This document shows, piece by piece, positions 42,209-50,999 of a stretch of 64,000 bases of DNA. The notes under the pieces are model-generated. The model saw only the letters and a program-made list of their open reading frames with translations, did not search any database and was not told the origin of the DNA. The stretch is taken from positions 53,554 through 117,553 of the forward strand of contig NW_026942518.1 of the NCBI RefSeq assembly GCF_024139115.2, given 5' to 3'. This DNA comes from Armigeres subalbatus (taxonomy: Eukaryota; Arthropoda; Insecta; Diptera; Culicidae). Position 1 is the first letter of the stretch; each line of letters opens with the position of its first letter. A program made the position numbers and the translations under genes.

Positions 42209-43188
42209 TTTTTTTTTTTTACAAGGGAGAATGCATTTACACACTAACCCAGTACACGTGCATTGTAGTTGCCAAACTACCACACGGAAGTGTACTGGAG
42301 TGTCGGACTCGACCATACCGGTAATACCGACTAAACTCCCTTGGGCTCCACCATCGTTTCCCCCAGGAACTACCTCCCAGTACTACTTCTGGGGGATGGC
42401 AGTACTAAACGTACTCGCTCATTATCGCTCACACAGGCACCCGTCCCATGCGAGACTGACTTGGGTGCTCGTACCCCATTCACACCATTTGAGTCTTACT
42501 TGGATGCTCTCCCAGGCGCTCCGCTGCCATGCCTCGAGGTGTCAATAGCGGTAACTGCCTGGGCCTACAGATATTACGCTACGACACTCCTGCCTCAGCA
42601 CGGACACTCCCCATGCATCACATGTGCACAACTGTAGGTGTGTGGGTACAACCCACTGCTACCCTGCCGCCGAAGCAGCTTCTCCAAAGACCATTCGCTC
42701 CATGTGACCCTTTTTCGGGTGCTCACACTAACACTCCACTGCCATGCCTCGAGGTGTCGATAGCGGTATGTAGGTCCGATCAACGATACTACGCTATGAC
42801 ACTCCTACCTCAGCATGTGCAGTCCATACCCAGACTTCTGCTGCGCTTCGAGGTGACAATAGCGGCGACGCGCTATGACACTCCTGCCTCAGCTCAAACA
42901 GATCACTCACTCCCTGCCGAAGCAGCTCACGCGCTACCCTACCGAAGTAGGGACACTCCCCATGCCAATTGGCACTCCCTGGGCTTGTGCTTTTGAAGCG
43001 GCACACAGTCGCTTTGATAGAGTCTTATTACGGGCACTTGTGGGTTTTGGGAGGGATTTTAGCAGAGCCCACGGCTAAATCCCACCACGCCCTAGGCAGT
43101 TCTCCCTGACTCACAGACAGCTGGGAGGGGTCGTCAAGCCCTTGGACATGGTCCATGCTGTCCCTGCTGTCCCTGCTGCCCCTGTGAC
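42209..43188 (-). mobile_element. Non-autonomous poly(A) retroelement with RTE-like 5' end and internal tandem repeats
   Basis: On the minus strand it begins near 43188 and ends in an A run (plus-strand T12 at about 42209-42222) that interrupts the R1 RT frame. Its first 210 bp match the 5' UTR of the RTE LINE at 57780-57977 in blocks (CCTAGGCAG, TCGTCAAGCCCTTG, AGCGGCACAC, TGGGCTTGTGC). Its middle has three diverged units around CGAGGTGTCAATAGCGGTA and ACACTCCTGCCTCAGC. No ORF of the RTE is present. It looks like a deletion derivative or a SINE-like parasite. Confidence 0.65.
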
Positions 43189-43579
43189 CAGGCTTGTAAA
43201 ATGTCATTTGCATGTCATTTGACTAATTTGTTTATTACTTTCTTCAGAAGTAAAATTCACATCATAATTTTAGATGTACTCATAACGCTTGAGTAGGGCT
43301 ATATTTTTGTTCAAGGGTACATTGCTGTAAATATAACATCTAAGGCTGGAGAGTGAAAACTCTCCAAAATGTCACGTGTCATTTGACATAATGTCATTTG
43401 AATGACATTTTGCCTCCCACGCCCCAGATTACATATTTACAGCAATGTCTTGTTAGACAAAGTTGTAGGCACATTTAAGCGCTATAAGTTCGTCATACAT
43501 CAAGAATCAATAGCTAACTTCTGAAAAAAAGTTCTGGGAAAATTATACAAACGAATGCAAATGACATTTTACAACACTG
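43189..43579. mobile_element. 391-bp hAT-like MITE next to the R1 catalytic motif
   Basis: The ends CAGGCTTGTAAAATGTCATT and, as complement, CAGTGTTGTAAAATGTCATT agree at 21 of 24 terminal bases. The flanks CCTGTGAC (43181-43188) and GATGTGAC (43580-43587) are 6/8 identical. The motif TGTCATTTGA or its complement occurs many times inside. No coding. Confidence 0.7.
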
Positions 43580-44630
43580 GATGTGACCTCTAGCATTACA
43601 TCATCTGCAAAGCCTTCTATTTTCACACCAGCCAGCCGGGAGGTTTAAGCGTAATACTCCGTCATATCTGATATTCCACAGAACCGGTCTGGTCCGAGGT
43701 CAATCGACCGCTAACCAGCGTCGGTGTCGACTAACAATATCCTGTTCTGAAAATATCTTTTCAGAATCCTGCACAGATAATCCAGGACTCTCAAGCGATG
43801 CAGGAATCAGCTATAGCTGCTCTGCTAGCGTTATCAAATGCATTCTCTACATCTAGTGTAATCAATGCACAATACTTAATATCTCTTCTATTCAAATCAC
43901 GCGCTATCTTAGCCGTTTCCGTTACGGACCGAATTGCTTCGATGATGGTAGAACAGCCTTTACGGAACCCATACTGGTTGCTTGATAAGCCACCAGCACA
44001 CTCCGTATAGTCCGTCAATCTATTCAGGATCAACCCTGCTCTAACAACTTACCAGTCGAGTAGGCAAATTGGTCTGTATACCGAAGGCTCTCTCGGGGAT
44101 TTTCCAGCTTTAGGCAATAGCACAAACTTCTGCCGTTTCCGATCTGGGAAGTTTCCTTCGTCCAGGCATATCTAGAGCGGCAAGAATCGCGTGCTTAAGG
44201 ACCAGGTTAGAAATACAGTTCAGCCCTGGTGCCTTATTTACCTTAAATTTTCTTGCAACGGCGATAAGCTCATCGTTTGTCACTAGCGGTGCCACGTTCA
44301 CTGACTCGTACGATGTGGCGGGCTTCGGGAACAAAACTTAAACGATCCTGACTAACATCTCCGGAGATTTCTCAGGAGGTGTGCTGTTGGTCCTAGCCTT
44401 CACCATCCTTTACGCATCCCCGCATAGAGTATTATTGGCCATCATACACAGCTCTTCAAAGCAGGCTCGCTTACTACATTTGATTTCGTAGTTCAGAGCT
44501 CTGCTCGCTGTTTGAAACACCCGGCGTCTTTCTAGCCTGTCCGCTTCGGTTCTAGCACGTCGCAACCTTCTTTTAGCTCTAAGACAGGTTCTGCGAAGAT
44601 CAGTTATCGTGCTCGTCCACCAGTGCACCG
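43580..44630 (-). pseudogene. R1-clade LINE, reverse transcriptase fingers and palm
   Basis: Motifs in order: NKAPGLNCISNLVLKHAI (44110-44334), SNQYGFRKGCSTIIEAI and CALITLDVENAFDNASRAA (43791-44033), RILKRYFQNRILLVDTDAG, and GFADDVMLEV near 43600. The last holds the catalytic aspartates and survives in its local frame. The motif before it (GVPQGSILGP in functional copies) is badly degraded. The pre-RT linker with LRRTCLRAKRRLRRARTEAD is at 44410-44628. Confidence 0.85.
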
Positions 44631-45460
44631 CTTTGCGGTTGGCATAGTCATCCTGGGCATTGTCACGTCAGATGCTCGTGTTAGCACATCGGAAAACTCA
44701 TCACCACTAAGGTGTAGAGTCCGATTTTCCCACCGTAGTAATTCTTCCAGCAGTTTTGGGTCGAACTGCGAGGTACGATATCCTAGATCAGCTTTACTCA
44801 CCCACCTTGTGGTTCTGTTGGGGGTATAGCTGACCATAAAACGTATTTCCTGATGGTCACTAGCAGTATACCCTTCGTGAACCCTCCATTCAGGCTCCAC
44901 CGTCCATCCCGCGCTGCAGAAGGTCACATCGATGCATGACTCGCCATTCGGTCCTCTGAACGTTGACGCTTGGCCCTCGTTCAGCAGGACTACGTTCAGT
45001 ACCGCTAGCGACTCTAGCAGGATATGACATCTAGCGTTAGTGAACCGAGAGGCCCAATCCACTGCCCACGCGTTGAAGTCACCTGATCCAACTAATGGTT
45101 TAAGACCAGTAAGTCTCGCTACCTACAAGATTATCTAACACCCTAGTATACTGCTCTATGTTCCATCTTGGAGGACAGTAGCAGCTACAAAAGTAAACTC
45201 CGTTTACCTTTGCTATTACAAAACCCTCATCATCAGCAGATGACACTATCTCCTGGATGGGGTACCTCCAGCAAGTCCAGATGGTTACTATTCCGGACTT
45301 ATCCGCAATCCAACTGCTATGTTTAGCAAGGATGCGGTACGGGTCGAACAGCAAGGCAAATCAGCCTTATTCTCGTGTATCGACTGTTGTAGTAGCGCTT
45401 GCGCTGCCTCGCAGTGGTTGAGATTCAGCTGAGCTACTTGCATGGCCGAGCCCGTCTGGA
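44604..45460 (-). pseudogene. R1-clade LINE, ORF2 start and APE endonuclease
   Basis: ORF2 begins near 45446 (MQVAQLNLNHCEAAQALLQQ), continues through GIVTIWTCWRYPIQE and VYFCSCYCPPRWNIEQY, and then VGSGDFNAWAVDWASRF-like sequence is split across frames. The C-terminal part contains CIDVTFCSAGW and HEGYTASDHQEIRF (the DH motif). The frame breaks near 45095 and 45350. The endonuclease of R1-type LINEs nicks the target. Confidence 0.8.
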
Positions 45461-46225
45461 TGCTGGACAGGCCTGTGCCAGGACCACAGATCAAACACCT
45501 CGGTGCGGCCTGGCAGGTGGGAGCCTTGTGACTTTCAGCTCTACACCTCCGGCAAAGCCAAATCCGATCAGGACTTTTGCAGTCATATGACTTATGTCCG
45601 TAATCGAAGCACTTGAAGCAGGCCTGAGGTTGATGGTTTGCGCTCACCGAGCATACCGATCAACCATCCTTCAGCTTGGCCTTATCCAATACCTTCTTGG
45701 CGTCAGCCACGGGTACCTGGAATGAGGCAACCTGCGTTTCAGCATAACCTTACTGCAACCGAATCGCGGTATCCTGGATTGCAACGCCACACTGATTTCT
45801 CAGTGCAGCTACCAGCACACCCGCTTCGGTAGTTTCGTCCTCGGCATTGGATTACCTCTACTGGGCACATGGCTCTCACCTGACCGCATCACCCAGCACC
45901 TCTTCTGTCAACTTTTTATACGTGGAACTCTTCCGCGCAGCATCCCGCTTCAGGACGAGGATCATCTCGCCCTTCTGCGTTCTGCGGATGCAGTTGACAT
46001 CATCCCCTGGGCCAGTGAGCTTTTTATCGCCCCGCAAACCCTTCAGAACGTCAGCATAGCTCTTACCTTCAGGATTGACGATAATTGCTTCGCCTCTGTC
46101 CTTCTTGCCGTGACCATTGGAAGATATGCCCTTTCATCTACGGGCATTCCCATTCTTGGCCAATGGCGCCTTCGCCTGCTCTATCGCTTTTCGCTCCTTC
46201 TTCGCCTTTTTGGGATTCACAACTT
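45440..46225 (-). pseudogene. R1-clade LINE, ORF1 C-terminal part with zinc knuckles
   Basis: Zinc knuckles CFKCFDYGHKSYDC, CRRCRAESHKAPTC and CLICG lie at about 45490-45630. Upstream on the minus strand the reading VPVADAKKVLDKAKLKDGW, GEMILVLKRDAARKSSTYKK and NPEGKSYADVLKGLRGDKKL is found in successive frames. The piece ends at the target duplication of the LOA-type LINE (46226) and continues at 48749. Confidence 0.8.
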
Positions 46226-46243
46226 CCCTCCAGGGCAAGCCTT

Positions 46244-48730
46244 AACAGTTTTGCTCCCTACAAATCTCCAGGGGAGGATGGGATTTATCCCGTTCTACTT
46301 CAGAGAGGTTTTGAACATATCAAACATGTTTTGAAAAAGATTTTAGTTTGAAGTTTTGCTACTGGGTATATTCCCATATCCTAGCGGGATGTCACTGTAA
46401 AGTTTATCCCAAAAGGAGGACGTGCTTCGTATGAAGAAGCAAAGAGTTTTAGACCCATCAGTCTGACCTCATTTCTTCTGAAATGCTTAGAACGTATTAT
46501 CGATCATCACATTCGTGATGACTGTTTAGCAAACATGCCTCTTCATGTTAATCAACATGCTTACCAATCTGGAAAGTCCACCGTGACTCTTCTACACAAG
46601 GTTGTGTACGATATCGAGAAAGCATTCGCTCAAAAGCAATCGTGCTTGGGTGCTTTCTTAGATATTGAAGGTGCTTTCGACAACGTGTCTTTCGATGCAA
46701 TATTGGAAGCCGCACGTTGTCATGAGCTACCTAATATTATTACCAAATGGATTCACCAGATGCTTAAAAACCGACATCTCTACTCGACATTACGTCAAGC
46801 AGCGATTAGGAAATTAAGTGTCTGCGGATGCCCTCAAGGGGGAGTATTATCTCCACTTTTGTGGAATCTCGTTGCAGATACGCTATTGAGGTTACTCAAT
46901 AATGGCCGTTTTCCTACCTATGGATTTGCCGACGACTATCTTTTATTGATAGTGGGTTTGTGCATTACTACCTTATTCGACCTGATGCAAAATGCTCTTC
47001 AGGTAGTTGAAAGTTGGTGTCGCCAATATGGCCTTTCGGTCAATCCGAATAAAACATCTATTGTTCTTTTCACGGAAAAACGTAATCGTAATGGTATTCG
47101 TCCATTACATCTTTTTGGTTCAGAAATCAATGTAACTGATCAGGTAAAGTATGTGGGTCCAACTTTTGATTCAAAGCTTTCCTGGGCTCCTAACATTGAG
47201 TTCTGAATCAAAAAGGCGTGTATGGCTTTCGGCCAATTCCGACGAACCTTTGGTAAAACTTGGGGTCATGAACCCAAATATATCAAATGGATTTACTCAA
47301 CAGTTGTACGAGCAATTTTGGCTTATGGATGTCTTGTGTGGTGGCAAAAGGGGGAAGTGAGGACAATTCAGTCTAAATTAGGCCATCTTCAAAGGATGTG
47401 CCTAATGGCAATGACTGGTGCGTTCTCTTCAACTCCCACGGCTGCTCTCGAAGTTCTCTTTGACGTGGCCCCACTACACATACATCTCAAACAAGAAGCA
47501 TTTTCTTGTACTTACCGACTATGGGTACTCGGTTTTATGGAAGAGAATCCTGTAAACCGCAGTTCTACACACACTTCGTTGTTACCGCTTATGGTTGATT
47601 GGGACAAAATTTTCCTTGCTCCAAGTGATCTCACACACATTAGTAGTTTTCCTATAGGACATTTTCAACACAATTCCCCTCGCGGGATGAGTGGACATCT
47701 GGCTATTTGGAACGAAGTATGTCGGACAGCATTGTTTGTTGCACTGACGGCTCCCTCCTCGAAGGTAGAGCAGGTGCAGGCGTCTATTCGCGTGAGCTGA
47801 GATTGAAATAGTCTCACTCACTGGGTACACACTACACACTGCTCTTTCAAGCGGAAATATTTGCCATCATGTGTGGAGTGCAATCTGCACTGCAGCAACG
47901 CATTATGGGCAAAGTAATAAACTTCTGTTCAGATAGCCAAGCAGCTATTAAAGCTCTCGCCTCGGCTAACTCAAGGTCGAAGTTAGTAATCGCATGTCGA
48001 ACTCAAATTGAGGAACTGAATTCAGTAAATACTTTACACCTTATATGGGTAGCTGGAATAGAATTGGCTGATGAGTTAGCTCGTAATGGAGCATCGCATG
48101 ACTTTATTGGTCCTGAGCCAGCTATTCCAATATCCAAGTGTTGGGTGAAGCTTTTGATCAATTCTTGGGTGGTACTCAGCACAAATGGCATTGGAGTAGC
48201 CTGGATTCATGTTATCAAACGAAATTGTACATCCGGAGCCATCTCCGGTAGTAGCAAGCTATTTAGCTAATCTGTCTAAACAGAATTGCAGTGTATTAGT
48301 CAAGACCTTGACAGGTCACTGCCGACTGAACTATCACATGGCAAATATTCAACGCGTTGAATCATCTGTTTGTGATAGTTGTGAATCCGATTATGGACCT
48401 TCTTATCATCTAATGTGTAACTGCCCAGTCTATGCACAATTGCACTTCCAAATATTTGGTAAACACATTGACTTCAGAAACCTGAACCTTCAGAGTATTT
48501 TGTTGTTCATAACCCGTTGTGGTAAGGAGCTATAAGCTCTTGTACGCTTATGCGTTGTATGCCCTTTTCAAGGGCCCTTTTCCAAACATTCCCTTTGTTC
48601 TCCCATCCACATTCCTTTCCTTTTTGTTCACTTCCTTTTCCGTCAGGTGTGTGATGAAAAAGGCTGTGAAGGCGATGGCACAAATCTCCCAAATTGAGGT
48701 GAACGTGCCCCTGGAGCCGACGTTCTGATA
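46244..48730 (+). pseudogene. LOA-type LINE, 5'-truncated, inserted in R1 ORF1 with 18-bp target duplication
   Basis: The flanks CCCTCCAGGGCAAGCCTT occur at 46226-46243 and 48731-48748. The element starts inside the RT (SFAPYKSPGEDGIYPVLLQ) and has LGAFLDIEGAFDNVSFDAI, CPQGGVLSPLLWNLV and the catalytic YGFADDYLLL. After a stop at 47206 it continues (IKKACMAFGQFRRTFG, VRAILAYGCLVWWQKG). RNase H follows: the TDGS segment is in a shifted frame near 47740, and FCSDSQAAIKALASANSR is intact. WVAGIELADELAR has lost about eight residues of the usual WVPGHSxIxGNELAD. The C-terminal finger CDSCESDYGPSYHLMCNC is present. Non-functional. Confidence 0.9.
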
Positions 48731-48748
48731 CCCTCCAGGGCAAGCCTT

Positions 48749-49140
48749 CCTCCCGGTGAACTTCGGTAGTCCTTGTAGAAGAAGGAACTGGTTTCCGTCT
48801 TTCCTTAGAGTCGGCAACCTGCCCAAACTTCTCCCAACGGATCTTAGTAGCCATCTTATCGTACCGGTATGGCTTGGCGCTAGCTCCCTTCAGGTCGCAT
48901 GCTATACTGACCTTACTAAACTTTGGAGTTGCTCCAGTAACAGCCATGCGCCTGCGGAGTTCTACAGTCTGGCTTTCTGCCAGCTGTTTTTCTTCCGTGA
49001 GGACTCGAATCTTCGACTCGGATTCCTTCCTGGCCTCCACCGTTCTTTTTTTTCTTTTTTCCTGTTCGGGTGTGCCACTGCGACCAATTATTAGATCTAT
49101 TGTAGCGTTACCCGTATCCTTAGTGTTTAAGTGCATGTCG
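48749..49140 (-). pseudogene. R1-clade LINE, ORF1 N-terminal part
   Basis: The 5' continuation of the ORF1 split by the LOA-type LINE. It has a charged coiled-coil-like region (ARKESESKIRVLTEEKQLAE, SQTVELRRRMA) and then KIRWEKFGQVADSKERRKPV. The fusion of this frame with the complement of the LOA 3' UTR (below 48749) is not real protein. Confidence 0.75.
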
Positions 49141-49149
49141 AATTACTCC

Positions 49150-49840
49150 AGTGCTATTGAGAAGCAATGCAGTATCGGTTTCGATACAGTTGTTGTTTTG
49201 TTTTCTCAAGACCACCATGACAAGGTCCCGTTATTTAGACCCTTCATAGAGAGCAATCCCATTGAAGGCGCGCCCCTTATCAATAGAAAATCAACCCTTT
49301 CTTGAGAAAACAGAACAGTAATACTGTTTTTGGCCATGCATCGGAGCCCTAGCCACATCCTTGTCTTGCTTCTAGAATATCACCAGTGAAACTATTAAAA
49401 CCCGGGATTTAGCTCTGTCTACAAGACCATTTCAAGCAAGAGAATTTGTTCAGTAATAAGAACTTCCGTGTGTTCCTCTCACTACCATTGTTCACCAGTT
49501 CAAAAAGAATTAGTACGTATTTAAACCCCTAACTCGATTTTTCAAGCAGTCAGTTCAGCCTAGGACCGGGTACCGAGGTTTTTTAACTAATTGCTTGAAA
49601 AGTTGTTTCCGCTGCATACAGTTTAGCCTCAAACAAGAGGAATTCGAGTCTTTCAACTGTCTGCAAGGTAATATTAATTATGTTTTATTTCTGAGACTGC
49701 TGTTGGTAGCGGGGACTAAATACGATGAATCCTTAATTACCACAACTTATTGCCCTAGCTAGAAAAATGGATTAGGCTAGGGCTCTGTTTGGTAGATCTT
49801 ACACCGCAACACACTACGTCAAAGTGATCTACCGTGTTAC
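49150..49840. other. Non-coding block with hairpins between two ORF1-like segments
   Basis: An inverted repeat 49194-49210 / 49301-49317 (16 of 17) marks a short MITE. A second dyad (GCCCTAGC / GCTAGGGC) lies near 49754-49785, and TTTTCAAGCA / TGCTTGAAAAG near 49540-49598. No coding. It may be R1 5' UTR plus insertions. Confidence 0.45.
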
Positions 49841-49844
49841 GGGA

Positions 49845-50260
49845 ACCATCGTTTGGCTCACTGCTAACTCTTTCTCCTCGGTAAGTTGGCGAATTTTTCG
49901 TTCCACCTCCTTACCTGCCTGCAGCAAAGACTTCCGCCACCTTACTTGCCTGCAGTAAGGACTTCCACGTCTCTGCAACCATGTTGCAGATGGTCAGCAC
50001 GGACTTCCTAAGCTCCTTGCTGTACTTCCCGCCGTTGTTCAGAAAGGACATGATTACGTCCGTTACGTTTGTAATCTCCTCCACTCTCCGTCCATCTTGA
50101 TCTCGATGGGCGGCTCCTCCGACCTGCCACGCTCTTCTGTATCGCCTGCCTCTGGCGATCGGTGGAGCGATCGGTTAAGGCCAATTCGTCTGGCGAAGGG
50201 TTCCACCCTTTCGTCAGACGCTTCTCTCTCTCCACTCAAGTTTATTTTTTATTTGGTCGA
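49845..50260 (-). pseudogene. Second R1-type ORF1-like N-terminal segment
   Basis: Minus-strand frames read VEPFARRIGLNRSLHRSPEA, VIMSFLNNGGKYSKELRKSV and VERKIRQLTEEKELAVSQTM. The last resembles SKIRVLTEEKQLAESQTV at about 49000. Either ORF1 contains a repeated coiled-coil, or this is the 5' end of a second R1-type copy. A start codon at about 50262 (MSTK) is followed by an early stop. Confidence 0.55.
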
Positions 50261-50499
50261 CATTTTAGTCCTACGAGTCGCGCGAGAAAATAGGTCCGCC
50301 ACGCCAAAGCTCCGCTATAACGTGGTAAGGAAACGCTATACTGTGGGTGGTGCCCAGGTACCCCACAGGCTCCGTTAGCAGCCTTCTATTTATTTCACCC
50401 CTCAAATACCGAAGGATTAGTGGTTATGGTACGTCATAATATGACCAGATTTACACCGCTACACACTGCTCAAAAGTATTTATATCCCCAGTGTAGCGG

Positions 50500-50705
50500 G
50501 ATAACCAGCACGTGGTCTATCTGTGAGCAAGTGTCTCCACTCTGATGTTGCCAGGTGTGTTTGCGGATATTCTTACTGCGAAGTAGGTACTGTATGCAAT
50601 CCCTCTAGTAGCAGCAAAGGCCACAAGCCGCAGACCATTATCGTTGGTTGCGGAATGAAGGCAATCCGTACTTTCCGTTTCTCTTCCGATCTGTGCATCT
50701 GCATC
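50500..50705 (-). pseudogene. RTE-clade endonuclease fragment
   Basis: Minus-strand reading: SATNDNGLRLVAFAATRGIA, then in a shifted frame SGDTCSQIDHVLV. This is the middle of an RTE APE endonuclease (usual form NDNGLRLINFAASRGM...QIDHVLID). It stops about 20 codons before the sequence that begins the fragment at 40855, consistent with both being parts of one element split by the R1-type LINE. Confidence 0.7.
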
Positions 50706-50795
50706 TAGTGAAAACACTCCAGATGTAGATGTAGAAAAATCAAAGAGCAGATTTTTTTGCCCTGAGTGTAGTACAACACTGCTTTCAAATTTCCA
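50690..50795. mobile_element. Hairpin MITE, copy 2
   Basis: A small hairpin (CATCTGCATCT / AGATGTAGATG around GTGAAAACACT) is followed by the 37-bp block at 50746-50782, shared with 6711-6747. Confidence 0.6.
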
Positions 50796-50799
50796 TTCG

Positions 50800-50992
50800 A
50801 CGGAACGTCATTAACCTAAATGAACCAAGATTATTAATTCTAAAATCCGCTTTCGATCAAACGTCATTCGATCAAATGTCCTACGTCTCTAGTGGATTAA
50901 AAATTCGTTCTCAACTAAATGCCTTTCGACCAAATGTCAAATGTCGAAATGCCATTGGACGAAATGTCTTTCGACGAAATGGATTCATAAAA
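50800..50992. repeat. TCGA(T/A)CAAATGTC-type minisatellite
   Basis: About eight degenerate units resemble CGACCAAATGTC or CGACGAAATGT with roughly 20-bp spacing. They are analogous in design to the GGCCGAA arrays at 2699 and 58690. Confidence 0.65.
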
Positions 50993-50999
50993 TTTTAGG

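Noticed and set aside
42209..43188. Frames of 95-155 codons in this block as genes
   Set aside because: They lie in the tandem-repeated, non-coding body of a retroelement and show no domains.
48507..49136. A 209-codon minus-strand frame as one ORF1 protein
   Set aside because: It runs from R1 ORF1 across the 18-bp target duplication into the complement of the LOA 3' UTR; only the part above 48749 is ORF1.
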